From Letharia columbiana (taxonomy: Eukaryota; Ascomycota; Lecanoromycetes; Lecanorales; Parmeliaceae): a stretch of 64,000 nucleotides of DNA. How positions within the stretch are numbered: the stretch's first letter is position 1; every line of letters begins with the position of its first letter. The translations under genes and the position numbers were made by a program. Of the stretch, positions 38,933-50,095 are shown one piece after another. The DNA lies in the NCBI RefSeq assembly GCF_014066305.1, contig NW_023501051.1:62001-126000 (forward strand), in the 5' to 3' direction. The notes beneath the pieces are model-generated. The model saw nothing but the letters and a program-made list of their open reading frames with translations. It did not search any database and had not been told where the DNA came from.

Positions 38933-40310
38933 CACAGGCTGAGAAACAGGAAACCAAGAAGCTTTGGTGACATCCAGATCTCGCTAGCATCCCAGGTGAA
39001 AATCTTACGGCAAGTGATAGATGTATGAAATAGAATTGAGGCATTATCCGCAACGAGTGGAGGCTTGACGCTGTAGAAAGAACGTCATCCTTCGTTTTGT
39101 TCCGAAGAACGTGAGAGTATACAGGTGAGGCGTAGAGTCGATTCGGGTATCGAGGCTTAGAACAAGAAGCATGTTCGCCTTTTTTCCGAATGGAGAAGAT
39201 TCATTTCAGGAGCTGAGGGTTGATCCCGCCGCAGCTGCAAAATCTTCTGGCAGCTTGCCTGACGTTTCTCGAGTTATCTGACTTTCAATCGGCTTTTGGT
39301 TTCTGGAACCAGAGACGAGATAATGTTTGCCTAACTCGGAGCACGGTGGCGCAAGCAAAATCTTTCACAGCCTGCGTAAGTCATCGTTCACGCCAGAATT
39401 ATTCTTTGGCAACGGCATCGGTGCCGTATAGCTTCGTGGAATGGAGCCGATAAAGCGCTGTGTCCACCCGTGAGGTCCCCATTGCCCAACGTTTGAACAG
39501 CAAATTCGCAAGCTGAACTCTAGGCATCACCATAATCGATAGCACAGTGGCTTCTTCTCGAACGAGAACAGTCTCTTTCACGAATCCACTAGATCTGGTC
39601 AAGGAGTGTACGTATTTTGGCTTCGAGACAGTCTGCTCTTCAGACAGACTCGACTTAATTGCAGGAACAGTAAGAGAATGTAGCAACATTCGTGCATAGA
39701 AGGAGAAATTCTGAATGAAATTGACGAAAGTCCTACGATTTAGGGGCGGTACAAAAAGTGACCCTGTTAACAAAAAAATTATTGGAAACTTCGTCTCAAT
39801 CTGCAAGGGAGTTGTTTTTGATGCGTTTTTTTCCCTTTTGATTCAATATCCTTTGATAGGAAGAGCCGATTGATTCTGGTCTCTACCCACAAAAGTATGC
39901 TTAAACTAAAAGCAAGAGAGCTTTCTCCTCTTGGGATTTGGAGATTTGGAGGTTCCCTCCATGCATGACATTTGCTACATTCTCTTACTGATGTTTAGAT
40001 AAAGAGGGACCATAAGAGACTTGAACAGAAATATGAACGGCCTATAGTCAGTCCAAATCAAGTAATTTTACCAGGAGAGGGATTCACTCCAAGCTTTGAG
40101 AGCCTTCTCCAGTAGATCTAGAGTAGAGCTTTTCGAAGTTTCATAGAGAGCCTTGCGCGGTAATTTGCCCCTGCCAGGACGTGACTGAAGCGGTTAATCC
40201 ATAAAAATTTGCTGGACGGACGCTTGTATCTTGACTCCGACTCCGCATACCTGGTAGTAAGAAGCTCCACAGTGGATGGTAACAATCGTGCCACGATGTC
40301 CGGTGGAATA
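38933..40310. other. Gene-free transition to the AT-rich block
   Basis: Base composition is still ordinary but no frame is convincing. AT content rises toward 39,700-40,310. Confidence 0.5.
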
Positions 40311-40384
40311 AGGCAAATTTATTTTTATTTATTTTACCCAAACACCCCTAAGCCTTGCCCTATTAGCCCACTAAACGAATTAAA

Positions 40385-40760
40385 AAAACCTAACAAACCC
40401 TTAAAACAAAAAAAAAAAAAAAAAAAAAAAAAGAAAATAAAAAAAAAAAAAAAATAAAACTTTAAATTATTAAAAAAAAAAAAAAAAAAAAAAAATATTT
40501 TAAAAAAACAAAACCCCCCTTTATTTTTTTTTTTTTTTTTTAATTATATAATAAAAAAAAATTTTTATTATTAATTATTAAAAAAATTATATTATAAAAT
40601 AAAAAATATATTAATTATAAAAAACCCCAAAAAAAAGAGGAAAAAAATATTTTTTATTAAATAAAAATAAAAAAAAAATTTTTTTTTTTTTTTTTTTTTT
40701 TCTTTAAATTTTTATTTTTTTTTTTTAATAAAAAAATAAAAATAATAAAAAAAAAAATAA
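40385..40760. other. Homopolymer-dominated stretch, probably poor consensus
   Basis: Long alternating runs of A and T, with a few C or G runs, differ from the TATTAATTA texture of the RIP block around it. They resemble the 49,889-49,938 stretch, for which a clean paralogue exists. Likely an assembly or base-calling artefact. Confidence 0.5.
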
Positions 40761-41055
40761 AATTATCTACTTCGCTTTACACTTATATTCTTTATTCTCT
40801 ATATTCGATATTTATTAATTATAAAGAAAGACCTTAAGACCTATTTTCTTAATTTTTATTTACGTTATCAGCGATATTTTAGCGCGCTTAACTCTCGAAT
40901 ATAGAAGTTATATTTATTTCGACGATATTAATTAAATTCTTCTAAGAATATCGCCTTACTTCTTATTAGTCTATTTAATAGTCTATTATTTTATCATATA
41001 GTCTTTAATAGCTATCTTAATCGTCGATATTATTCTTATCTATATTAGTATATAT
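40761..41055. other. RIP-mutated sequence, nothing recognised
   Basis: AT-rich sequence leading into repeat unit A. A short inverted stretch (CGATATT...AATATCG) lies near 40,922-40,952. Confidence 0.4.
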
Positions 41056-41424
41056 AAGTAAAGGCCCATAAATTAAATTTATGGAGTTGGATTTTTCTAA
41101 GTCAAATCGAACTCTAATTACTTACTATGCGTTTTTGATCTATATATAAATATATATATATGAAGAGAGGCGCGCTAAGGTCTAATTAGAAAGATATATC
41201 GAGTATAAAGAATTAATTCGTAATAATTACCTATAAAAAATAGAGAAAGGCTATATTCTTATAATAAGAAGTATTAAAATATTAAAAAGAAATGAAGATA
41301 ATATACTAATTAGTAGTATAAATTTCATATTATCTTCTATCGTAATAAAATCTTTCGAATAATAAAATAGCTATTAGAGTAAGATATTGAACGATTTTAA
41401 TTCGTTCAAATATATATTATTTCG

Positions 41425-42260
41425 AAGTAATGATTTAATGTGAAATCGTGGAGAGTATATAAGATAGAATCTTGAAGAGCTAAGCCGTATTTTTGACGAT
41501 AGTAGTCTTATTACCGCTTGATTTCTTTATAATATTCTTTACATTTATCTATTATAGTTTCTTTTCTTATTTTTTAATATAGTAGAAATAATAGATTAAG
41601 TTATAGTAATATTCTTCGCTTATTAAGTAATAATTTAATATAAAATCGTAGAGAGTATATAATATAGAATTTTAAAGAGTTAAGCTATATTTTTAATATT
41701 AAAGGTCTTATTACCACTTAGTTTCTTCGTAATATTCTCCGTATTTATCTATTATAGTTTCTTCTTTTACTTCTTAATATAATAAGAATAATAGATTAAG
41801 TTATAATAGTATTCTTCGCTTATTAAGTAATAATTTAATATAAAATCGTAGAGAGTATATAATATAGAATCTTAAAGAGCTAAGCCGTATTCTTAATGCT
41901 AAGAGTCTTATTACCGCTTAATTTCTTCGTAATATTCTTTATATTTATCTATTATAATTTCTTCTCTTACTTCTTTTTTTATAAAGTATTAAATTAAGTA
42001 ATTAGCTAAATAATTAGCTAAGTAGCTAGCTAAGTAATTAATTAAATAAATAATTAATATAATATAAAATCTTAAAGAGCTAAGTTATATTCTTAATGAT
42101 AGTAATCTTATTACCGCTTAATTTCTCCGTAGTATTCTTCGCATTTATCTATTATAGTTTCTTTTTTTTACTTCTTAATATAATAAAGATAATAGATTAA
42201 GTTATAATCGTATTCTTCGCTTATTAAATAATAATTTAATATAAAATTATAGAGAGTATA
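41425..42260 (+). repeat. 200-bp internal tandem repeats of unit A
   Basis: The phrase AAGTAATNATTTAAT followed by 'ATCGTRGAGAGTATATAA' recurs at 41425, 41625 and 41825 (period exactly 200) and again near 42,225. The fourth interval is double because one copy has its head replaced by a GCTAAGTA-rich insertion. Confidence 0.85.
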
Positions 42261-42603
42261 TAACGTCTAAACGCGTTTAATATAATTATAATATTTAAAT
42301 ATTAGTTTAACTTATCTATCGCTAGCTTAAAAGAAGTATATAAAAGAGAATATATTCGTTTAGACTCTTTTTAAGAATTTTTTAATACGTTTATAAGTAG
42401 TAATAGATAGCTATTAAACTCGCTTACGATCTTAATTACTAGTAGTAATAAATTCGTTAAGAGATAATCTAAGAGTATTAATAAGGGACTCTAATTAAGC
42501 GAGAGATATTAAAGATAATTATATTTATATTAGTGAAATTAATAGAATTAATAGAATTAGTAGAATTAATAGAATTAATAAAATAATAAAAGAATAATAA
42601 ATA

Positions 42604-42878
42604 TGTAAGGGCGTAGTTCACTAGCGGTTAGCTAGCGGGCATAGGCTACAAAAGACGTAGTGTCGTTATGAAGTTTAATAGTATATTTGATAGTAGAACT
42701 AATCTCTAAGAAATACTAAAACTTCGGGGTATACGAAGTAGATTTATATCCGTTAAGCCCCTAGGTAAACGGGGCACGTTATTGAAATTAGACCCTAAAA
42801 GGGACTCTAACGTAGAATATACGATGTTGGCGCCTTGACGTAAGTAGCGCCAAGGCCTATAACGTATTAGGTCTAATA
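42604..42878 (-). repeat. Gypsy 3' LTR (275 bp)
   Basis: Starts TGTAAGGGCGTAG on the plus strand and ends GGTCTAATA. It has the same length as the partner LTR, and the differences seen are of RIP type (C/T, G/A). Confidence 0.9.
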
Positions 42879-43887
42879 ATTACCTTTTCTTCTAGGCCTT
42901 AATTTCTAGGCGTCTAAGTAAAAATAGAACGTTTATTAAAAAATCTTTAAATTCTAGTAAGAAAATAAGAAAAAAGAGTTAATTCGTTAAAATTATAATA
43001 TCGTTTCGATAACGCGATAGAACTAATCCTTATACGTCGTAGGCGCGTTATTAATGTATTATATAATAACATTAATACTATCTTCGAGAATAATATCGCT
43101 ATTATAATATTAATTAATAGTAATTTATAGTAAGTCGATATACTTAGTATTAATATTCTCGTAGCGCTAGTTAATAGCCCCTATAGCGAATAATATTAGA
43201 TTTAGAAATTTATAATAAAATCTTAAAAATCTAATAGATAAAGAAGGGAGAAGAGTTTTTTTATAGACAACGTCGTTTCTATAGTATATTATGTTCATAG
43301 CGAAGCAACGTAGTAACAACCTTTATTATAAGAATTTAAAGGAAATGATTAATAGAGCGACGCGTTCGCGATAACGTTCTTAATTATTAATTAATAATAA
43401 TAGTAGAAATAATAATAGTAGCTAGGCGACGCGGCCCTATAGATAATAGCGAAATATTATCGCGTCGCTATTATCTACGTTACTAAGTGCTATCTATTAA
43501 TATTAGCGCTATAATAAAGAATATAAAAACCCCTTTCGAATTATTTATTTTTATTCTTTATAACTCCTAACGCTTCTCTTATAAGTACTTACTTTAGCGC
43601 TATAACGTCGATATTAATATTAATATAAGTATAATATATCTTATTATATTAGTAGTCTACTTCTCTTTATTGTAAGTATCTTATTATTATTAATTACGTC
43701 GATACGTAGACTAATAATTTTATAGTATTCTTTTTTAATAATAATAATAACTTTAATAGTAAGTGTATAGTCGCCTCGTAAGCGCGATTACTAACCCTTA
43801 ACTGTTTTTATCACTATCGCTTCATATACGCATCTACTAATAAGTTCTAGTGTCTAGTTTACTATATAGAACTTGCTTTTATCGAGG

Positions 43888-44359
43888 CGACGATTTATGT
43901 GTTTAAGGTGAGTCTCCCTTTACGATAACTGTAAGGTCGAAAGGCGCGGTATTAGCCGCTATATTAAAATCTCTCTATATCTTTAGGCGTAGATAAGGAA
44001 ATTAATACAACGCTATCGCCGCGCTAAATGATTTTGAAAGCTGTCTCGCCGACGAGCTAAGCTCGATAAGGAGATTACTTAGTAGCGTAAGTTATAGAAG
44101 TATACGATAGCGACGACTTCGGCCGCCTTTATTATGATTGTAGATCTCTAAGGCTAGCTCGTAGCGGTATATAAGCGTATAGAGGAATTGGAGGGAATAA
44201 ACGAGTTGCTGAAGGAGGAGCTCGAGAGCCTTCGTTAGTATACGGTGGATGTCGACGGGTATTAATACGAAGACTATGCTTTAATTACCTCCTCGTTAGA
44301 GAATTGGGTTAATGAACTTAACTCGGAATCTAACGCTGAGATGGCGGAGGATATTTGAG
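43888..44359 (+). pseudogene. Antisense accessory ORF of the Gypsy element (Cys patch plus coiled coil)
   Basis: On the plus strand, opposite to Pol, a reading frame survives between integrase and the 3' LTR. In a single frame from about 43,888 it has a Cys/Arg-rich patch ('RRFMC', 'YDNCKVERRGISR'). A basic helix follows, then a clean coiled coil ('KRIEELEGINELLKEELESL', 44176-44235) and an acidic tail ending at TGA 44356-44358. Interrupting stops are TAG, TAA and TGA of the kind RIP makes from CAG, CAA and CGA. The layout recalls repetitive fungal proteins with a Zn-binding CxxC patch and coiled coil. Function unknown. Confidence 0.55.
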
Positions 44360-45559
44360 TGGCGATCTTTTTTTTAATAGTAGCGCTGGTGTGGGGCCTC
44401 TAGGTAGTTCTTTAATAGCTGTCTTAGATAAAAATACGCCTATATTAACAGCACGTGCCCTAGTGCGATAAACTCTCTCTATAGCAGAGCTTAGTAGATA
44501 GTCAAATAATGTAATTATTTTATTAATTTATATCTTAATAGTAGTAAGTATAGAGAAGTACGCGCGTAATATAAGTATTATCTAGAAATATATTTAATCT
44601 AGTCAATAGTTATATCTTATTTCATCGCCTCCGCTTACTCGCCATTAATTTATATAATTAATCGAGCTCTTTAATAATAAGAGACTCATCGTTTATTATT
44701 TAGTGCTTTCGCTTATTACTCGTTTACTTATAGGCTTAGATTAACTCGCTAGTACTAGTTAATTCGTTATCTAATAGTTATTAATTATACTCTTCACCTT
44801 AACTAGTTCATTTAACTTTATATTAAACGCCTTTCTTATACTTAATCTTATTAATAATTTCTTCAACCTTTTAAAACTTATCGTTATTAATAAGATCGAG
44901 GGTCTATATAAAGACTTTCGCTGCGTTATCGTAATCGCGAAAGTAATAAGATTTAAATAACGATATATGAAAGGTATTATAAATTCTATACGTCGAGGGT
45001 AGAAGTAGGCGGTACGCCTACGCCCCTACTTTATCTGTGATTCGAAATAATTCTACGAATTTATAAGATAACTTCTTATTTAGGCGTTTCTGCTTTAAGT
45101 TCTTAGTCGCTAATATTATTAAATCGCCTACCTTATAGCTTTAAGGCTGGTATATTTTATTATAATACTTGAATTGAGCCGTAACCGCGCTACGAAGGCG
45201 CTCTGCTATCTTATCCCTTAATGCTTATAACTTCTTTACCCTATTATTTATAGCGGGTACCTCCCCCTTAACGAAGTCGTCCTCGATTTTCTAACGGATT
45301 TTAGAATGATATTTATATATTAGAAAGAACGGTATCGTTTCGATAGAGGAATACTAACTGTTTATATAAGCGAACTCTGCTATTAATAGTTATTTCGTCT
45401 AAATATTTTGCTTATCGTTAGTAAACACGTATAAGAAGTATTTTAGCACCTGATTTTATCGCTTAGTCTACTCGTCGATTTGCGAGTGAAAGGCGGTGCT
45501 TAGATGTCGCTTAATTTTGAAATGAAAGTAAATGGCGGACTAGAAGCTATTAGTAAATA

Positions 45560-46010
45560 TAGAGCCTTTATTATTAATAATATCGTTTAGTATATTATAG
45601 CGACATACTATTTTAAAATAAAATACTTCCGCTAGTTAAGCGGTATCGATTATGGTAGATATAGGAATATACCTTATTATTTTTATAAATCGATTCACTA
45701 TAACTAGAATAGTATCGTAGATGATATTCTTATACTTACTTACTAGTAAGCCGGTAATGAAGTCTATAGAAATTTCCTTCTATAGCTTAATAGCGACGGG
45801 AAGCGAGCTTAATTCGCTATATGAGCGATGCCGCGGAGCTTTAATCCGTTAATAAACGTTATATATCTTGATATAGTCGGTGACTTGCTTTAGGCTTTTA
45901 TTTTAATAATATTTGCGGGTAAGTAGTTTATGCGTTTTCGCAGCGCTAAAGTATTCTAATAATGAATTATTATGATATTTGCTAATGAGCTCTTCTCTTA
46001 AGGTCTCATT
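45560..46010 (-). pseudogene. Gypsy integrase remnant
   Basis: The minus-strand translation gives the zinc-binding/linker part ('AAKTHKLLTRKYY', 'RIKAPRHRSYSELSSLPV') and the start of the catalytic core ('EISIDFITGLLVSKYKN', 'DTILVIVNRFIKI'), typical of Ty3/Gypsy integrase. Stops interrupt it. Confidence 0.85.
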
Positions 46011-47099
46011 TCTAAGAATATAAAGGCGATTGTTATGTCTTAATAGTCTCTTAAAGTCTAAGATCTATACTTAACTACGTATGCGACGTTTAATCGCGAG
46101 TTTATTAATATTAGTTCGAAAAGAGCTTATCTAATTATTATAGGCTTATAGGTCTCGAATTAATATTTTTATTAATCTTTAGAGTGCGTTATAAGTAGTC
46201 TCTTATACGACCTTAGGCTCTCTTCTAGAAATAACTATCTAAATATCGATAATACGAAATATAGGCGCTATCGCCGCTATAACCTCCTTGTCTCTTTATA
46301 ACTACTCGCCGCTAGTTTAAAGTATAAGTTTATTCTATAATATCGATAATAGTTTAGTATTTAACGGCGAAGTTCTCTTATAGTTAGAGCGCTACGATGG
46401 CGGGTCGATAGGGTTTAATTTATCTATTTAATGAAAAATCTTAAAGTTATAAGTAGCTAACTTTAGCGTCTAACGAGCTTATCTAGAGTTTAGTTTCTTC
46501 TACTTTATAAAGTCTTTAAGATTATTATAATTCGTTAAAACTTTAATATAAAATATATTACCTTCTAGATAGTAACGCTATTACTTTATAGACGCTATAA
46601 TAGCGAGTAGCTCTTAATTATAGATCTTATAGTTTTACTTCGTAGAAATTATTTTTCTAGATTAGAATACTATTAATTATTAGTAGTTATTCTTATTTAA
46701 TTATAAAAGTATAGCTCTTATATTAAAGTTAAAAGCGTCGATTTTAAGATATAGCTTTAAATTTAAATTATAGTAGCGTAGAAATAACGCGGTTATAAAA
46801 ATGCTTCGGAGTTATTAAAACGCCAGTTTAGCGCTATCTATTCACTCTAGCGATTTAGGTTTTTTATTATTTTTGTTTCCTTTAAGTAAGTTAGTAAGTA
46901 GCGTTATTATACTAAAATAGCTATAGATAAATTATCGATAGAAATTAGTAAAGTTTAAAAAGACTTATATATCTCGATAACTTTTTAATTTTAGTTACTT
47001 CTTAATAATAGTAACACGTTTCTAGTTTATTATAATACCTTCGATAGATATAATAAATTCTAGAAACTTAACCTATTTAATATAGAATTAATACTTCTT

Positions 47100-47640
47100 T
47101 AGACTGGTGTATAGTTGAAACTGGCGTAGACGCTTAAGTACTTACTTGATATATCGCTAATGCTTCGCTGGGTTAGCACTATAAATTAGAATATTATTTA
47201 AATATACTACGTATATTATATTTATTAGACTTATAAAAATTCTATTAATATACGCTTAAAAAGTTATTAATATATTAGCGAGCTTAAAAGATATAATTAA
47301 ATATTTGAAGTAGTCGTAGTGACTGCGGAACGCTGTTTTCTACTCGTTATCTTCTTTAATTCGAATTTGATAATAGGTATTCTTAAGGTCCAGCTTTGTA
47401 AAGACTTTGATCTCGTATAAGCGGTTTAGAGTCTCTATGATTAGGGGTAGCGGGTGTCGATTTTTGATAGTTATCGCGTTTAGGCCTCGATAATCAACGC
47501 AAAGACGGAGCCCTCTATTCTTTTTGGGAATGAAAAGGATCGGTGCTTCGGCTGAGGAAGTCGAGTGGCGGATCTAGCTTTTCTGAAGGGAGTCCTTTAG
47601 ATAACGCCGTAGTTCCGCTAACTCCGTTTAAGATAGATTG
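47100..47640 (-). pseudogene. Gypsy reverse transcriptase remnant
   Basis: The minus-strand translation reads '[16 protein letters not shown]', '[24 protein letters not shown]', '[17 protein letters not shown]' and then 'VVYLNNILIYS' at 47178-47210. The catalytic YLDD has become YLNN (both Asp codons now AAT at 47193-47198), so the enzyme is dead. Family assignment is secure. Confidence 0.92.
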
Positions 47641-48949
47641 TATAAGGGGCCATATAGTGGCTTCTTATCGCTCTCGATCTTAATAATATAATCTCCCTAC
47701 TTGAGCGCAGGTAAGATCTCTACTTTTTCGTTGGAAAAAACGTCGTTAAACTCTAGCAACTTCTGAGGGAGTTTCAGGCTACGCTCGTTTTCCGGTTCGC
47801 TTCGCGCTACCGCGGCGTATATAATTGCGAATATATTTGGCTCCTATTCGATAGTTCGGGTAAATTTAGCCGATTCTTCAATCTGCAATTTGCCAGCGTT
47901 AATTTTAAATCGTTACTACTTCGCCGCTGGGTCTAGTAGTACTTGTAATTGACTTAGCCCGAGTATACTTAATACGATATTAGAGCCTTTTTGGTTAATG
48001 GCATAGAAGAGTGTGTTATACTTTTTACTCTAATCTTAGCTGTTTACTAATTAGTAGTCTAGCTAATACGCGCTATAGCAATATATACTTTAGTTACTTA
48101 GCGCTTTCGATTATAGTAAAATAGCGTTATAAGATTCTAAGTTCTATTAAACCACGAACTTTTGCGAAATTAAATTAATATACACTTTAGTGTCGAGTAG
48201 AGTAACGAGTTACCTCTATTTACCCTAAAGCTTTATTTATTCCTTCGTAAGGATAGAAGGAATTACCTCTATTGATCGTCGTTCTTACCTCGCTTCTAAG
48301 GCGGTTATGAGATCTAATCTTTTTTTATCGATACTGCGTCGATATAGGCTATAGGCGGTTTATCGAGGTCTAAACACTTAGATATCTAATAACTCTATTT
48401 ATTATAATGAAAATAACTATTCTTCTTGTGATTAGAGTTAAAGAATTCGGCTTTACGCTTTACGTTATTGTCTTAGGTGCGCGCTACGTAAGCGCCGTTA
48501 TTTGAAGCTAATTTAGACTTCGAAATTTGATTCTTTAGGGGCTTATCCTTAGCGAACTCCCTCGAAGACTTCGAATAGAAACCGCCGTTGGAGCGTACGC
48601 GTTCTAAAATCTTTTTCTGCATAATAGCCTAGGCAAGAATTTTTTTCGTTATTTCGATATACTATTAGTATTTAGAATCTTGTTCTTAAGCTTTAATCTA
48701 AGCTTAGTTAAGAAGAAATTAGCTCGATATTTCTTAGAAAATGGGGTTATATAGGCCTTTAGCTCCTTTAGATAGGTCTTGAAAATAGATATCTTCTAAT
48801 CGAAGCGTTGTTTAGTCTCCTTCTACTTTTCGTAGACGAGGAGATAGCGGTTTACTAGATTCGCCACTAAATCAAGTAGAAACTACTTAAAGAATTTGAA
48901 AGTTATACTCCTTAGGCTATGGATTTAATAGTATTTATACTATTAGATA

Positions 48950-49390
48950 TTAAAGTCGCCTTCTAAGAATTATATATAATAGATAATTCTTAATTAATTG
49001 ATAGTGAAATACTTAGAACTTATAAGAAACTTAATTTCGACTTCGCGGAACTAGCGTAGGTACTCTCTCTTACTAATACTCTTATAAGAACGTATTCTTT
49101 TAGAGCGAAGTATTTTCGCCTTAATTAATATATTCGCTAAAGGCGCGATAGTAATCGGTGTAGATAGGCTCTCGCTAGCCGTAGACGGTGAGCTAGCGTT
49201 ACGAAGCTCGCAATTGCGGATCTTTAACGTAGCTAATTCTTATTCTTGTTTCAAGTAATAATTTTCGGCTCTAGCGATTGCAAGACGTTCTTCTATAGTA
49301 AGGTCTTCTACTAGTAAGAAATTCTCGAACTTATTATCGACGCTATAACGGCTCTCGATATTATCTTCGTTTTCTATTATATAATTTAGA
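48950..49390 (-). pseudogene. Gypsy Gag-like coiled-coil remnant
   Basis: Just inside the 5' LTR the minus strand encodes an acidic/helical piece ('FENFLLVEDLTIEERLAIARAENYYLKQE') followed by Ser/Thr/Pro-rich linker, as in Gag N-termini of fungal Gypsy elements. It is assigned mainly by position. Confidence 0.55.
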
Positions 49391-49451
49391 GATAAACTCG
49401 ATATTATAATAATAATAAGCTTTTTTCTTTAAAAGGTAGAGAGATTAGAAT

Positions 49452-49726
49452 TATAAGGGCGTAGTTTACTGGTAATTAGCTAGTGGATATAGGCTATAAA
49501 AGATATAGTGTTATTATAAAGTTTAATAGTATATTTAATAGTAGAACTAATCTCTAAGGAATACTAAAACTTCGAGGTATACGAAGTAGATTTATATCCG
49601 TTAAGCCCCTAGGTAAACGGGGCACGTTATTGAAACTAAACTCTGAAAGGAACTCTGATATAGAATATATAATGTCGGCGCCTTGGCGTAAGTAGCGTTA
49701 AGGCTTATAACGTATCAGACCTAACA
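49452..49726 (-). repeat. Gypsy 5' LTR (275 bp)
   Basis: Partner of the 42,604 LTR with equal length. It ends CCTAACA on the plus strand and is followed by the AAATA target duplication. Confidence 0.9.
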
Positions 49727-49888
49727 AAATAGATAAAAGAATTATTATTCGATTTCGGATACGTCTAGTATAACTATTATAACTATTATATTTAAATATT
49801 TATTTAATTTATTAATAGTAAATTAAACTTCATTATTTTTATAGCGTTAGAAAGCATATTTTAATCTCTATAATTTACTAAATTATAA

Positions 49889-49938
49889 AAAAAAAAATAT
49901 TTTAAAAACAAATTTTTTTTAAAAAAAAAAATTTTTTT
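49889..49938. other. 50-nt homopolymerised stretch in unit A
   Basis: Flanked by identical anchors (AAATTATA and TATATAG), this stretch has exactly the length of its unit-B counterpart (51801-51850) but reads as runs of A then T, including A/T exchanges that RIP cannot make. It is probably low-quality consensus. Confidence 0.6.
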
Positions 49939-50095
49939 TATATAGATTTTTATAGATTTTTAATAATTACGAACGCTAATTTATTTACTCGCGATATCTA
50001 ATTAAAAAGCGTAGATCTAACAAATTAATAATTAACTATATATATAAATTTAAGATTTTCTAATTTAGCTCTATTTTATTCTATTATATTAGTAT

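Larger units (their letters stand above)
42604..49726 (-). mobile_element. Ty3/Gypsy LTR retrotransposon, complete but RIP-killed
   Basis: The element is 7,123 bp, flanked by AAATA on both sides (42599-42603 and 49727-49731). Two 275-bp LTRs begin TG and end CA in element sense (some ends RIP-changed). Pol lies on the minus strand in the order Gag-like, reverse transcriptase, integrase. A polypurine tract (GAAGAAAAGG, 42883-42892 on the minus strand) sits just before the 3' LTR. All reading frames have stops, and the RT active site is mutated. It is less AT-shifted than its surroundings, fitting a later insertion. Unit B shows the unoccupied target. Confidence 0.93.
41056..50095 (+). repeat. 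1.9-kb repeat unit A, split by a Gypsy insertion
   Basis: It starts AAGTAAAGGCC and ends in a TTATTCTAT-type tail. Without the 7,123-bp Gypsy element and one 5-bp duplication it is about 1,912 bp, matching unit B (about 1,911 bp) along its whole length. No coding trace is recognised in it; it carries 200-bp internal repeats. Confidence 0.85.

Noticed and set aside
24007..40300. Biosynthetic gene cluster around ERG24
   Set aside because: Neighbours are unrelated housekeeping and orphan genes; no PKS, NRPS, terpene cyclase, P450 or transporter is present.
40209..40457. Open frame ending in poly-Lys
   Set aside because: The Lys run comes from the homopolymer A stretch that is probably an artefact.
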